A DNA stretch of 64,000 bases from an uncultured Roseibium sp. (lineage in GTDB: Bacteria; Pseudomonadota; Alphaproteobacteria; Rhizobiales; Stappiaceae), in contig NZ_CANLVF010000002.1 of the NCBI RefSeq assembly GCF_947494555.1, positions 744,001-808,000 of the forward strand, given 5' to 3'. This document shows positions 1 to 8,694 of the stretch, in pieces (positions within the stretch are counted from its first letter, which is position 1; the number at the start of each line of letters is the position of its first letter). Under the pieces are notes generated by a model, which searched no databases, had not been told where the DNA came from, and worked only from the letters and a program-made list of their open reading frames with translations. The translations under genes and the position numbers were made by a program.

Positions 1-928
1 CGTTCTGCAGCATCGCGATCATCTTGTACCAGGTCTCGAAGATTTCGCGGCCGTATACGCCCTTGATGGTGATCGCCTTGAAAACGATCCTGGACCAGTC
101 CACGGGAGACTTGCCCGGCGGAATGCCCAGCAGCGCTATGCGTCCGCCCATGACCAGATTTTCAACCATCTGATCGAGCGCCGCCTGATTGCCCGACATT
201 TCCAGACCGACGTCGAAGCCTTCGCGCATGCCCAGTTTCTGTTCTATGCCCTTGAGGTCTTCAGTGGCGACATTTACGGGCACCACATCGACCACCTTCG
301 TCGCCAGGTCGAGCCTTGCCTGGTTGACGTCCGTGATAACGACGTTGCGCGCACCGACATGGCGTGCAACAGCAGCGGCCATGATCCCGATGGGACCGGC
401 CCCGGTGATCAGGACATCCTCGCCGACAAGATCGAAGCTAAGCGCCGTATGAACCGCATTGCCGAGCGGATCCAGGATTGCACCGATTTCGTCGTCTATT
501 TCATCGGGCAGCGGCACAACGTTGAATGCTGGCAGGCGCAAATACTCGGCAAATGCTCCCTGTTCGTTGACACCGATTCCCCTTGTTTCGGGGTCAAGAT
601 GGAACTTGCCGGCTCGCGACTGGCGGGACTGCTTGCCGATCAGATGCCCCTCTCCCGAGCAGCGCTGACCGATTTCGAATTCCGTCACGTTCCTGCCAAG
701 CTCGACGATCTCGCCGGCGAATTCATGTCCCGTAATGAGCGGCACGGGGACGGTTTTCGCGGCCCAGTCGTCCCAGTTCCAGATATGTATGTCCGTGCCG
801 CAAATCCCCGTCTTGTTGATCCTGATCAGGACGTCATCCGGCCCGATCTCGGGAACGGGAGCACGGGTCATCCAGAGCCCTTCTTTGGGCTCGGATTTGC
901 AGAGAGCCTTCATCTGGTTGCTGTTCAT
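1..928 (-). CDS. tdh: L-threonine 3-dehydrogenase, C-terminus cut by window edge
   Basis: Zinc-dependent medium-chain dehydrogenase that oxidises L-threonine to 2-amino-3-ketobutyrate with NAD+, feeding Kbl. About 309 residues are visible; the last 30-40 lie outside the window. The catalytic zinc ligand Cys43 (ICGTD), His68-Glu69 (GHEF) and the Rossmann glycines ([11 protein letters not shown]) are present, and long stretches match E. coli Tdh ([18 protein letters not shown], [12 protein letters not shown]). The structural-zinc loop is odd: the four cysteines expected at positions 98, 101, 104 and 112 are Gly, Ser, Ser and Asp. The ATG at 926-928 overlaps the kbl stop (ATGA), so the two are translationally coupled; Met6 is an alternative start matching the E. 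coli N-terminus. Threonine dehydrogenase is likely, but the missing zinc loop could mean an altered substrate or assembly. Confidence 0.93.
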   Translation of the reverse strand, partial: MNSNQMKALCKSEPKEGLWMTRAPVPEIGPDDVLIRINKTGICGTDIHIWNWDDWAAKTVPVPLITGHEFAGEIVELGRNVTEFEIGQRCSGEGHLIGKQSRQSRAGKFHLDPETRGIGVNEQGAFAEYLRLPAFNVVPLPDEIDDEIGAILDPLGNAVHTALSFDLVGEDVLITGAGPIGIMAAAVARHVGARNVVITDVNQARLDLATKVVDVVPVNVATEDLKGIEQKLGMREGFDVGLEMSGNQAALDQMVENLVMGGRIALLGIPPGKSPVDWSRIVFKAITIKGVYGREIFETWYKMIAMLQN

Positions 929-2112
929 GCCAGCACTCCCGTCTTCCTGCCCGCCTTTCCGAAGGCCTCAAGCGCGCGGTCGAGATCGCTGCGTGTCAGG
1001 GCCGCGTTCATCTGCGTACGGATACGCGCCTGTCCGCGTGGCACCACAGGAAAGAAAAAGCCGGAAACGTAGACGCCTTCCTCGAAGAGTTCGGAAGCCA
1101 TGGCCTGTGCCAATTTCGCCTCGCCCAGCATGACGGGTATGATCGGGTGTTCTCCTGCAAGCAGCTCGAAACCGAGTGCTTCAAGCCCGGACCGCCAATA
1201 GTCCGCGTTGTCAAACAACCTGCACCGAAGATCGTCGCCCTCCTCCACAAGCCGGATCGCCTCCAGGCCACTCATGACGACAGCCGGTGGAAGGGAGTTT
1301 GAGAAAAGATAAGGCCGCGCCCGCTGACGCAGCAGATCGACCACTGGCTGCGGACCGGCAATATAGCCGCCAATTCCGCCGCCGAGCGCCTTGCCGAGCG
1401 TACCAGTCAGAATGTCCACGTCGACCCCGAAATGGGCCGGCGTCCCCTCACCTTTCGGCCCCATAAACCCGGTTGCGTGGCAGTCGTCGACCATGACCAC
1501 TGCGTCATAGCGTTTCGCAAGGGCTGTGATCTCGGGCAACTTTGCCAAATACCCGTCCATCGAAAAGACGCCGTCGGTCGCAACCATGATATGACGGGCA
1601 CCGGCTTCGCGCGCCTCTTTCAGTTTCGCTTCCAGATCCGCCATGTCCGAATTCGCATAGCGATATCTCTTTGCCTTGCAAAGCCGGACCCCATCGATGA
1701 TCGAGGCGTGATTGAGTGCGTCCGATATGATCGCGTCCTCGGGTCCCAGGAGTGGCTCGAAAAGACCGCCATTGGCATCAAAGCAGGCTGCAAAGAGGAT
1801 CGAATCATCCTTGCCCAGGAAATCGGCCAAGCGCTTCTCCAACTGCCTGTGAATGTCCTGCGTCCCGCAGATGAACCGGACAGAGGCCATGCCATAGCCC
1901 TTGGGCTCCAGAGCCTTTCTGGCCGCTTCCTCCAAAGCCGGATGGTCGGCAAGTCCGAGGTAATTGTTTGCGCACAGATTAATTACCTCGCGACCGCCAA
2001 CTGTAATTCTTCCTCCTTGCGGCGATGAGATCAGGCGCTCGGTCTTGTAAAGACCCTCGGCCTCTATTTCCTTGAGCGTTTCAGAAATATGGGACAGGAA
2101 GGCATCGGGCAC
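925..2112 (-). CDS. kbl: 2-amino-3-ketobutyrate CoA ligase (glycine C-acetyltransferase)
   Basis: PLP enzyme that cleaves 2-amino-3-ketobutyrate with CoA to glycine and acetyl-CoA, completing threonine breakdown with Tdh. The sequence matches E. coli Kbl almost end to end: [39 protein letters not shown] and the PLP-lysine segment [10 protein letters not shown] chose the GTG at 2110-2112 (395 residues) because it aligns exactly with the E. coli start and has CGGAG seven bases upstream. An in-frame ATG at 2142 would add ten residues but lacks a ribosome-binding site and would start inside the promoter. First gene of a kbl-tdh operon with a 4-base overlap. The upstream gap holds a motif shared with the corrinoid operon at 4.8 kb. 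Confidence 0.95.
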   Translation of the reverse strand: MPDAFLSHISETLKEIEAEGLYKTERLISSPQGGRITVGGREVINLCANNYLGLADHPALEEAARKALEPKGYGMASVRFICGTQDIHRQLEKRLADFLGKDDSILFAACFDANGGLFEPLLGPEDAIISDALNHASIIDGVRLCKAKRYRYANSDMADLEAKLKEAREAGARHIMVATDGVFSMDGYLAKLPEITALAKRYDAVVMVDDCHATGFMGPKGEGTPAHFGVDVDILTGTLGKALGGGIGGYIAGPQPVVDLLRQRARPYLFSNSLPPAVVMSGLEAIRLVEEGDDLRCRLFDNADYWRSGLEALGFELLAGEHPIIPVMLGEAKLAQAMASELFEEGVYVSGFFFPVVPRGQARIRTQMNAALTRSDLDRALEAFGKAGRKTGVLA

Positions 2113-2147
2113 AGCGGCACTCCGGTAAAATGGACAGTACATCCACT

Positions 2148-2167
2148 ATATCGGATTTTTGTTCAGG
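2148..2167. promoter_or_regulatory. Candidate operator upstream of kbl, shared with corrinoid operon
   Basis: ATATCGGATTTTTG at 2148-2161 is followed directly by TTCAGG (2162-2167). The same two blocks occur at 4828-4841 and 4845-4850. On the kbl strand a TATAGT (2145-2150) overlaps the edge of the motif, so a bound protein could block a promoter. The binding protein is not known; the neighbouring XRE-cupin regulator is the natural candidate. Confidence 0.4.
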
Positions 2168-2236
2168 ATAAAAGATGCTTTGTCTGTTATCGCGGAATCG
2201 CGCTCGCCGACATCCGCTGGAACGGATCTTGTCGAT

Positions 2237-2797
2237 CTAGAAATTCACCACCATGAGGATAGCCCGGGCCGGGCCGTTGAGCGCCTCAATGCAATGCGGT
2301 ACATCGGCCGCGTAACGCGCGGTTTCTCCCTTGTCGATAACCCCCTTGGCAACCCCGGATGTCACCTCCAGCCGTCCCTCTTCCGCGATGAGTTGTTCCC
2401 GGGTTCCACTTTCGTGCGGCTTGCTGTCGAGTTTACCGCCTTCGGAGAATATCAGCTCGTAAACCTCAAGCTTTCCGGTGTCCTGGGGGGGCGAAAGGAT
2501 CCTGATCTTGCAGCCGTCTCCGGCACGATCGAGCGCCGGGGTCTGGTGCTCATGCAGGATTTCGACCCGATCCTCCGCGACGTCCTCGCCAAGAAGGCCC
2601 GCGAAATCCACGTTCAGCGCTCTTGTGAGATTGAGCAGGGTCGCGACGGTGGGATTTGACTCGCCCCGCTCGATCTGGCTGACCATCGAACGTGATACGC
2701 CGGAGAGCTTTTCGACCGCCTCAAGCGAAAGACCTTGCGCGCGGCGCGCCTGTTTCAGGCGTTCTGGCAAACGGGAAAGAATCTCGGAATCTGTCAT
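2237..2797 (-). CDS. XRE-family regulator with C-terminal cupin domain
   Basis: 186-residue transcription factor. Residues about 10-66 form an XRE helix-turn-helix ([22 protein letters not shown], split here as recognition helix [18 protein letters not shown]). The C-terminal ~110 residues are a small beta-barrel cupin with a typical sugar/amino-acid-sensing layout. Regulators of this class often control amino-acid or polyamine catabolism next door. It sits just upstream of kbl-tdh on the same strand and divergent from fhs, so threonine/glycine/C1 genes are its probable targets. AAAATCCG, the reverse complement of the core shared by the kbl and corrinoid promoters, lies at 2807-2814, ten bases before its ATG, which fits autoregulation. 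The ligand cannot be told from sequence. Confidence 0.9.
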   Translation of the reverse strand: MTDSEILSRLPERLKQARRAQGLSLEAVEKLSGVSRSMVSQIERGESNPTVATLLNLTRALNVDFAGLLGEDVAEDRVEILHEHQTPALDRAGDGCKIRILSPPQDTGKLEVYELIFSEGGKLDSKPHESGTREQLIAEEGRLEVTSGVAKGVIDKGETARYAADVPHCIEALNGPARAILMVVNF

Positions 2798-2806
2798 GAC
2801 GGAGTT

Positions 2807-2814
2807 AAAATCCG
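2807..2814. promoter_or_regulatory. AAAATCCG element before the XRE-cupin gene
   Basis: This 8-mer is the exact reverse complement of CGGATTTT found at 2152-2159 (kbl promoter) and 4832-4839 (corrinoid operon). It lies between the divergent XRE-cupin and fhs genes. An 8-mer alone is weak evidence; position and recurrence are the argument. Confidence 0.3.
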
Positions 2815-3044
2815 TTTTTCCGGACTTTGCAATTTTTCTTTTTCAGAACGAGTTACGGCGCCGGAAATCACCATTTTGTCTGCGAGAATCGGTGTTCAAA
2901 GACCATCGTCGTTTCCGGAGTGCATCCTGTCGCATTCGGAACACATGCTGCACTGCGCTCTCACATAGCGTGCCGTCGGACATCAGCGGGCCTATGCCTG
3001 CGAAAGTAAAGCCAGTTTTCAAGGACACGCCGCGGAGAAATAGA

Positions 3045-4715
3045 ATGGCAAGCGATATCGAAATTGCCCGTGCAGCCAAAATGAAACCGATCCAGGAGAT
3101 CGGCGACCGGTTGAACATTCCAGACGAATCCCTTCTTCCCTATGGCCGGACCAAAGCGAAGGTTTCTGCAGAGTTCATCGAAGGACTCGGCGAACGCGAA
3201 AACGGCAAGCTCATCCTTGTAACGGCAATCAACCCGACACCTGCCGGGGAAGGCAAAACCACGACAACGGTTGGACTCGGCGACGGGCTCAACAAGATCG
3301 GCAAGAATGCCATGATCTGCCTTCGTGAACCCTCCCTTGGCCCGTGCTTCGGCATGAAGGGCGGCGCGGCGGGCGGTGGCTTTGCCCAGGTCGTTCCGAT
3401 GGAAGATATCAACCTGCACTTCACGGGTGACTTCCACGCCATCACGTCCGCGCACAATCTTCTGTCCGCCCTGATCGAGAACCACATCTACTGGGGCAAC
3501 GAGCTCGGCATCGACCAGCGCCGCGTAACCTGGCGCCGCGTGCTCGACATGAACGACCGCGCCCTGCGCTCCATCGTCTGCTCGCTCGGCGGTGTCGCCA
3601 ACGGCTTCCCGCGCGAAGGCGGCTTCGACATCACGGTTGCCTCCGAGATCATGGCGATCCTCTGCCTGGCGACAGATCTGGAAGACCTTCAGAAGCGCCT
3701 TGGCGATATCATTGTCGCTTACCGCCGCGACCGTACGCCGATCTACGCGCGCGACATCGAAGCAGATGGCGCCATGACCGTTCTGCTCAAGGAAGCTCTC
3801 CAGCCGAACCTGGTGCAGACACTGGAAAACAATCCGGCATTCATTCATGGCGGTCCGTTCGCCAACATCGCGCACGGCTGTAACTCCGTCGTCGCCACAC
3901 AGACCGCGCTTAAGCTGGCTGACTACGTCGTGACTGAAGCCGGTTTCGGTGCGGATCTTGGTGCGGAAAAATTCTTCGACATCAAATGCCGCAAGGCGGG
4001 GCTTTCCCCTGATGCCGTCGTGATCGTTGCAACGATCAAAGCGCTGAAAATGAACGGCGGCATCGCCAAGGACGATCTCGGCACCGAAAATGTCGAAGCC
4101 GTCGCCAAGGGTTGCGCCAACCTCGGAAGACACATTGAGAACGTCAAGCAGTTCGGCGTTCCCGCCGTTGTTGCCATCAACCACTTCACCGCTGATACGG
4201 ACGCCGAAATCCAGGCCGTCAAGGACTACTGTGCCGATCTTGGCGTCGATGCGATCCTGGCCACCCACTGGGCCAACGGTTCCGCAGGCACCGAAGAACT
4301 GGCGACCCGCGTGTCCGAACTCGCCGAAAGCGGCGCGGCACAGTTCGCCCCTCTATACGAAGACGGCCTGTCGCTGTTTGAAAAGATCGAGACAATCGCC
4401 AAGCGGATCTACCGTGCGGACGAAGTGCTTGCCGACAAATCGGTGCGCGATCAGCTCAAGCGCTGGGAAGCGGACGGTTTTGGCGATCTGCCGGTCTGCA
4501 TGGCCAAGACGCAATACTCCTTCTCAACCGATCCGCAGCTGCGCGGCGCTCCGACCGGCCACAGCCTGCCTGTCCGCGAAGTGCGTCTTTCGGCCGGTGC
4601 CGGCTTCATCGTTGCGATCTGCGGTGAGATCATGACAATGCCCGGCCTGCCCCGCGTGCCGTCGGCAAACCAAATCCGGCTGGACGACAACGGCCAGATC
4701 GAAGGTCTGTTCTGA
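3045..4715 (+). CDS. fhs: Formate-tetrahydrofolate ligase
   Basis: 556-residue cytosolic enzyme catalysing formate + THF + ATP to 10-formyl-THF + ADP + Pi, reversible. The P-loop TPAGEGKT is at residues 65-72, followed by family blocks such as [35 protein letters not shown] and the C-terminal [10 protein letters not shown]. The start is the ATG at 3045, which begins the family-typical [11 protein letters not shown] and has GCGGAGAAA upstream. The open frame runs farther upstream, but those codons lie across the promoter between it and the divergent regulator. An intrinsic terminator follows. The corrinoid methyl-transfer operon next door suggests that Fhs may run in reverse here, making ATP and formate from methyl-derived C1 units; that is inference. 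Confidence 0.97.
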   Translation: MASDIEIARAAKMKPIQEIGDRLNIPDESLLPYGRTKAKVSAEFIEGLGERENGKLILVTAINPTPAGEGKTTTTVGLGDGLNKIGKNAMICLREPSLGPCFGMKGGAAGGGFAQVVPMEDINLHFTGDFHAITSAHNLLSALIENHIYWGNELGIDQRRVTWRRVLDMNDRALRSIVCSLGGVANGFPREGGFDITVASEIMAILCLATDLEDLQKRLGDIIVAYRRDRTPIYARDIEADGAMTVLLKEALQPNLVQTLENNPAFIHGGPFANIAHGCNSVVATQTALKLADYVVTEAGFGADLGAEKFFDIKCRKAGLSPDAVVIVATIKALKMNGGIAKDDLGTENVEAVAKGCANLGRHIENVKQFGVPAVVAINHFTADTDAEIQAVKDYCADLGVDAILATHWANGSAGTEELATRVSELAESGAAQFAPLYEDGLSLFEKIETIAKRIYRADEVLADKSVRDQLKRWEADGFGDLPVCMAKTQYSFSTDPQLRGAPTGHSLPVREVRLSAGAGFIVAICGEIMTMPGLPRVPSANQIRLDDNGQIEGLF

Positions 4716-4742
4716 TCTGTCCGGACCAGAACAGTTAACTCA

Positions 4743-4767
4743 GGCGGGTCAAATGACCCGCCTTTTT
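4743..4767 (+). terminator. Intrinsic terminator after fhs
   Basis: Perfect 8-bp stem GGCGGGTC (4743-4750) / GACCCGCC (4755-4762) with AAAT loop, followed by TTTTTCTTT. It separates fhs from the corrinoid operon, which therefore needs its own promoter. Confidence 0.9.
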
Positions 4768-4827
4768 CTTTGTGAACACCGGTTTACCGCCACTGTCGCG
4801 TAAGCGACTTGCCGTGTCGCATTGGAG

Positions 4828-4850
4828 ATATCGGATTTTTGGACTTCAGG
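4828..4850. promoter_or_regulatory. Candidate operator upstream of corrinoid operon
   Basis: ATATCGGATTTTTG (4828-4841), then GAC, then TTCAGG (4845-4850). Identical 14-mer plus TTCAGG occurs in the kbl promoter with a 3-base shorter spacing. It lies 52-74 bases before the corrinoid protein start, in the right place for a transcription-factor site. A TATAGT lies at 4871-4876. Confidence 0.4.
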
Positions 4851-4901
4851 CATAACATTTTGCACTAAGTTATAGTCACTTGCGCCCTGTTGGAGCTGCC
4901 C

Positions 4902-5606
4902 ATGTCCGATGAAGAAGATATCGATCTCGCGTCGCTTTCAGATGACGAACTCGTCGAGCAGATGCATGACGACCTCTATGACGGTCTTCAGGAGGAGATC
5001 GTAGAGTCCGTCAACATCCTTTTGGAGCGCGGCTGGGTCCCCTATGACATCCTGACGAAGGCCCTCGTTGAAGGCATGCGGATCGTCGGTATCGACTTCC
5101 GCGATGGCATTCTGTTTGTGCCTGAAGTCCTGCTTTCCGCAAACGCCATGAAGGCCGGCATGGGCATCCTGCGTCCGCTGCTGGCGGAAACCGGCGCACC
5201 GAAGGTCGGCAAGATGGTGATCGGCACGGTGAAGGGCGACATTCACGACATCGGCAAGAACCTCGTTTCCATGATGATGGAAGGTGCCGGCTTTGAGGTC
5301 ATCGATATCGGCATCAACAATCCGGTCGAGAACTATCTGGCGGCGCTTGAAGAGCATCAGCCTGAAATCCTCGGCATGTCGGCGCTCCTCACCACCACCA
5401 TGCCCTACATGAAAGTCGTGATCGACGAAATGAAGGCGAAAGGCATCCGGGACGATTACATCGTGCTCGTCGGCGGTGCACCGCTGAACGAGGAATTCGG
5501 TGAAGCCGTGGGCGCTGACGGCTACTGCCGTGACGCGGCTGTTGCGGTGGAAATGGCGAAAGACCTGATCGCCCGCCGCCACAACCAACTCGCCTCCAAA
5601 GGCTGA
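4902..5606 (+). CDS. Corrinoid (B12-binding) methyltransferase protein, MtbC/MttC type
   Basis: 234-residue methyl carrier. The N-terminal ~95 residues form the helical cap domain (B12-binding 2). The C-terminal Rossmann-like domain carries the base-off B12 motif D113-x-H115-x2-G118 (GDIHDIGKN), then MSALLTTTM and the VLVGGAPL loop. His115 should be the lower cobalt ligand. In methylotrophic archaea and acetogens such proteins take a methyl group from a substrate methyltransferase (MttB, MtgB and others) and pass it to CoM or THF. Start ATG 4902 has GGAG seven bases upstream; an in-frame TTG at 4890 is less likely. It leads an operon with DUF1638, virulence-factor, MetF-like and methyl-THF transferase genes. 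No MttB-type partner is encoded beside it, which is unusual. Confidence 0.92.
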   Translation: MSDEEDIDLASLSDDELVEQMHDDLYDGLQEEIVESVNILLERGWVPYDILTKALVEGMRIVGIDFRDGILFVPEVLLSANAMKAGMGILRPLLAETGAPKVGKMVIGTVKGDIHDIGKNLVSMMMEGAGFEVIDIGINNPVENYLAALEEHQPEILGMSALLTTTMPYMKVVIDEMKAKGIRDDYIVLVGGAPLNEEFGEAVGADGYCRDAAVAVEMAKDLIARRHNQLASKG

Positions 5607-5610
5607 GACA

Positions 5611-6279
5611 GTGTTTGAAGGGGCTGCCGGCATGCAGGTAGGCGAGCCTCTCTTTCCGATCGAAAATGATGAGGACGCGAACGACAAGATCGGCCGCGTC
5701 CTTATTATTGCCTGCGGCGCGCTCGCGCGCGAGATCATCGCGATCCGCGATCTGAACGGTCTCGACCATATCGACCTCACCTGCCTGCCGGCCAAGCTGC
5801 ACAACACGCCGGACAGGATACCGGACGAGGTCCGCCGCGCGATCCTCATGAACCAGGACGTTTATTCCGAGATTCTCATCGGATACGGCGATTGCGGCAC
5901 GGGCGGTCTGCTTGACCGGGTGCTGGAGGAGACCGGTGCCAAACGGATCGAAGGCGCGCATTGCTATGCCTTCTTTTCCGGTCTGGAAGAGTTTGAGAAA
6001 ATCGCTGAGGAAGAGCTCGGTACATTTTATCTTACGGACTTTCTGGCACGGCATTTCCAGACAATGGTGATCGAACCGCTTGGGCTGGACTGGCATCCGC
6101 ATCTTCGGGACATGTATTTTGCGCACTACAAGCGGCTTGTCTATCTGGCGCAAACCGACGATCCCAGTCTCGAACAAGCCGCAAAGGAGGCCGCCGAAAG
6201 GCTCAACCTGACGTTTGAACTCAGGCGCACCGGCTACGGCATGCTGTCAACGTTTCTGCGTGGCGGCGACGCGCCTTGA
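5611..6279 (+). CDS. DUF1638 protein of corrinoid methyl-transfer operon
   Basis: 222 residues from GTG 5611, or 215 from ATG 5632, which has AAGGGG eight bases upstream and may be the true start. The family signature begins at IIACGALAREI; cysteines and glycines cluster in GYGDCGTGG and the conserved H-C-Y segment EGAHCYAFFSG follows. The function of DUF1638 is not established. Members are also found near methylamine or MttB-like methyltransferase genes, so a role in corrinoid methyl transfer, perhaps metal or cofactor handling, is inferred from context. Only 4 bases separate it from the corrinoid protein. Confidence 0.85.
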   Translation: MFEGAAGMQVGEPLFPIENDEDANDKIGRVLIIACGALAREIIAIRDLNGLDHIDLTCLPAKLHNTPDRIPDEVRRAILMNQDVYSEILIGYGDCGTGGLLDRVLEETGAKRIEGAHCYAFFSGLEEFEKIAEEELGTFYLTDFLARHFQTMVIEPLGLDWHPHLRDMYFAHYKRLVYLAQTDDPSLEQAAKEAAERLNLTFELRRTGYGMLSTFLRGGDAP

Positions 6280-6381
6280 CGCGGGTTTTGGACAGGTCGG
6301 TTTTTCACGTGCCGATGCCGTTATCAGGCGACTTGAATCGAGCGAACTCCGTCAATGATGCTCTCGGAGGAAGCTGAGCAA

Positions 6382-6678
6382 ATGGCGCAGAAAATCATTG
6401 TATTTTGGAAAGATATTCCAGCGCAGATCCTGGTGAAAAAGGGCCGGAAGTCCGCGCGCAGGGAGTTGCCGCCGATGTTCATGGAGGCGATCGATGCCTG
6501 CGCCATGCGCGTCGGTGCCAAGGACAGCGAGGCCTATATGGCCGAATGGCGCCGTACCGATCCGGTTGAAGTTTCGGACGACCTTGAAACCGAAGCAGAA
6601 GCAGCCCTGAGCGACCTGCTTGCCGCTTATCCCAAAGACCGACTGAAAACCCTGCTCGCAAGTGGAGGCACGGAATGA
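6382..6678 (+). CDS. Small 'virulence factor' family protein in methyl-transfer operon
   Basis: 98 residues, starting MAQKIIVFWKDIPAQILVKKG, the usual opening of the Pfam 'Virulence_fact' family. I chose ATG 6382 over ATG 6355 for that reason and because GGAGG at 6366-6370 precedes it. The family name is historical and says nothing about activity here. The protein is small, soluble and basic at its N-terminus, without recognisable catalytic residues. Its stop overlaps the start of the MetF-like gene (ATGA, 6675-6678), so it is translationally coupled into the operon. A structural or assembly role beside the corrinoid enzymes is a guess. Confidence 0.78.
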   Translation: MAQKIIVFWKDIPAQILVKKGRKSARRELPPMFMEAIDACAMRVGAKDSEAYMAEWRRTDPVEVSDDLETEAEAALSDLLAAYPKDRLKTLLASGGTE

Positions 6679-7565
6679 CTGAACAGCGCCTTTTGGCCAA
6701 CGGGCGCCTGGCCGCCTCCACCGAAATGTCGCCAAAGCAGGTTGTCGAAAAGACCGAACTGCTGGCAAACATTCCCGCAGGCACGCAGGTCTATGTTACC
6801 GATCTCGGCAACGCATCGGAGGACATTATCGTTGATGCAACGCGTATCTTGACCGACCAGAAGCTGATTGCCGTTCCGCATATGGCAGCGCGGCGCTACC
6901 CGTCCCTCAAGGCGTTTGAACGACGGATCACGCGCCTGACGCAGGAAGGCGGCGCAACCGAAGTTCTCGCGATTGCCGGCGAGGCCGAAACGGCCGGACC
7001 GCTGACCTCTTCGGTCGCGCTTCTTGAGACGGGGCTCTTCGACAAACTCGGCATTCGGAAAATCGCCGTGGCGGGCCATCCGGAAGGTGCGCCTGATATC
7101 AAACCCGCCGTGATCCAGTCTTTCCTGATGCGCAAGCATGAATTGGCCGCCCAGAGCGACGCAGAATTCCGGATTGTCACTCAGTTCGGGTTCGATCCGC
7201 ACAGGGTGAGCATTTGGCTGGATGAATTGAGAGAGTGGGGCAACACATTCCCGGTCCATATCGGTGTTGCAGGACCTGCGAAAATGACCACGCTCTTGAA
7301 ATATGCAGCATTTGCAGGCGTGGAAAACTCGCTAAACTTCCTGAAAAAGCGTGGTGGCGCAGTGGTTTCCCTGCTGTCCGGATATGACCCGAACACGATG
7401 GTCGAGCCGCTGGAAACACGCGTAACAAGCCAGCCGGATACGCAGCTCGCCCAGATCCATGTTTATCCCTTTGGAGGCATCCAGAAAACGTCAGACTGGT
7501 TGCACGGCCGTGGGAGCTGGTCTTTTCAACCTTCATCATCCATGACTGCCAACGAGAGCGCATAA
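6675..7565 (+). CDS. Methylenetetrahydrofolate reductase-like protein
   Basis: 296 residues of the MetF/MTHFR TIM-barrel superfamily, which interconvert 5-methyl-THF and 5,10-methylene-THF on FAD. Visible family features are the N-terminal glutamate in TEMSP, the mid-barrel VAGHPEGAPD segment (cf. VAGYPE) and the IVTQFGFD block that in MetF binds folate. It is divergent from housekeeping MetF and about its length. The operon, with a methyl-THF:corrinoid methyltransferase directly downstream (stop and next start abut at 7565/7566), suggests that it oxidises methyl-THF produced from a methylated substrate. Its direction and electron acceptor cannot be read from sequence. Confidence 0.87.
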   Translation: MTEQRLLANGRLAASTEMSPKQVVEKTELLANIPAGTQVYVTDLGNASEDIIVDATRILTDQKLIAVPHMAARRYPSLKAFERRITRLTQEGGATEVLAIAGEAETAGPLTSSVALLETGLFDKLGIRKIAVAGHPEGAPDIKPAVIQSFLMRKHELAAQSDAEFRIVTQFGFDPHRVSIWLDELREWGNTFPVHIGVAGPAKMTTLLKYAAFAGVENSLNFLKKRGGAVVSLLSGYDPNTMVEPLETRVTSQPDTQLAQIHVYPFGGIQKTSDWLHGRGSWSFQPSSSMTANESA

Positions 7566-8522
7566 ATGACACGCACAGTCGTCGCATCCGCCACCAAAGA
7601 AATTGTCATCGGTTTCGATCAACCGTTCTGTGTCATCGGAGAAAGGATCAACCCGACCGGACGCAAGAAACTTGCAGCCGAAATGGTTGAGGGAAACTTC
7701 GAAACAGTCAAAGCCGATGCGCTCGCACAGGTGGCGGCAGGTGCGACCATGCTCGACGTCAATGCCGGCGTGACAGCGGTCAACCCGAACGAGACCGAAC
7801 CTCCGCTCCTGGTCAAGACTCTTGAGATTGTTCAAGAGCTTACAGACATTCCTTTGTCGATTGATTCATCTGTCACAGAGGCAATCAAGGCGGGTCTTGA
7901 GGCCACGAAAGGGCGGCCACTGGTCAATTCCGTCACGGGCGAGGAAGAAAAGCTTGAGGCAATACTGCCGCTGATCAAGAAATACGATGTCCCGGTTGTC
8001 GCCATTTCCAACGACGAGACAGGTATTTCTGAAGATCCGGACGTCCGGTTTGAAGTCGCCAAGAAAATCGTGGAGCGTGCCGCCGATTACGGCATTCCCG
8101 CGCACGACATTGTCGTGGATCCGCTGGTGATGCCGATCGGCGCCATGGGTACGGCGGGCCTTCAGGTGTTCCGGCTCTTGCGACGCCTGCGTGATGAGCT
8201 GAAGGTCAACACGACCTGCGGCCTGTCGAACGTTTCCTTCGGGCTGCCTCATCGCCACGGCATCAACGCAGGTTTCATTCCGATGGTCATCGGCGCCGGT
8301 ATGACTTCGGCAATCATGAACCCTTGCCGTCCGGCGGAAATGGAAGCGGTCCGCGCGGCCAACGTGCTCAATGGAACCGATCCGAATTGCCAGGAATGGA
8401 TCATGACCTATCGGGACCACAAGCCCGCGGCAGCCGGCGCAGCGGCAGCTCCGGCCGAAGGTGGAGCGGCGGCCGGCGGACGTCGCAGAGGCGGCCGCGC
8501 AGCGCGGAGGTCTGCAGGCTAG
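7566..8522 (+). CDS. Methyltetrahydrofolate:corrinoid protein methyltransferase (AcsE/MtrH-like)
   Basis: 318-residue TIM barrel of the pterin-binding (dihydropteroate synthase-like) family. GERINPTG at 25-32, the LDVNAG block and NTTCGLSNVSFGLP mark methyl-THF transferases such as AcsE and the MeTr domain of MetH. It should move methyl groups between the corrinoid protein of this operon and THF. After about residue 285 comes a low-complexity Ala/Gly tail ending GGRRRGGRAARRSAG, absent from AcsE. The ASKHA protein downstream ends in a similar arginine run. Last gene before a terminator-like hairpin. Confidence 0.93.
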   Translation: MTRTVVASATKEIVIGFDQPFCVIGERINPTGRKKLAAEMVEGNFETVKADALAQVAAGATMLDVNAGVTAVNPNETEPPLLVKTLEIVQELTDIPLSIDSSVTEAIKAGLEATKGRPLVNSVTGEEEKLEAILPLIKKYDVPVVAISNDETGISEDPDVRFEVAKKIVERAADYGIPAHDIVVDPLVMPIGAMGTAGLQVFRLLRRLRDELKVNTTCGLSNVSFGLPHRHGINAGFIPMVIGAGMTSAIMNPCRPAEMEAVRAANVLNGTDPNCQEWIMTYRDHKPAAAGAAAAPAEGGAAAGGRRRGGRAARRSAG

Positions 8523-8582
8523 TCATCCTGACGGGTGCGCCGACATGCGTACAGCGCTTCAGGTTACATTACGTACCGCTTT

Positions 8583-8609
8583 CCCCTCCCCTTGCCCGGG
8601 AGGGGTTTT
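8583..8609 (+). terminator. Terminator/attenuator between methyltransferase and ASKHA genes
   Basis: CCCCTCCC (8583-8590) pairs with GGGAGGGG (8598-8605) around a 7-base loop, followed by TTTTG. The short T-run suggests partial termination, so the ASKHA activator may be expressed at a lower level than the methyl carriers upstream. Confidence 0.65.
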
Positions 8610-8694
8610 GCGTTGAAAGATCAAGGCCAAAGACCCGCGACCGAAACAGGTTCCGTGAGTTGGCGGCCGGCCAAAACCATAAGACGAAGCAGAC

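Noticed and set aside
2961..4268. Long minus-strand open frame of 435 codons opposite fhs
   Set aside because: It is the antisense of a well-conserved gene; GC-rich coding DNA commonly leaves the opposite frame open.
4773..4901. Cobalamin riboswitch before the corrinoid operon (GCCACTG is present near 4788)
   Set aside because: The 129-base gap is too short and lacks the rest of the B12-box and core consensus; the single 7-mer is not enough.
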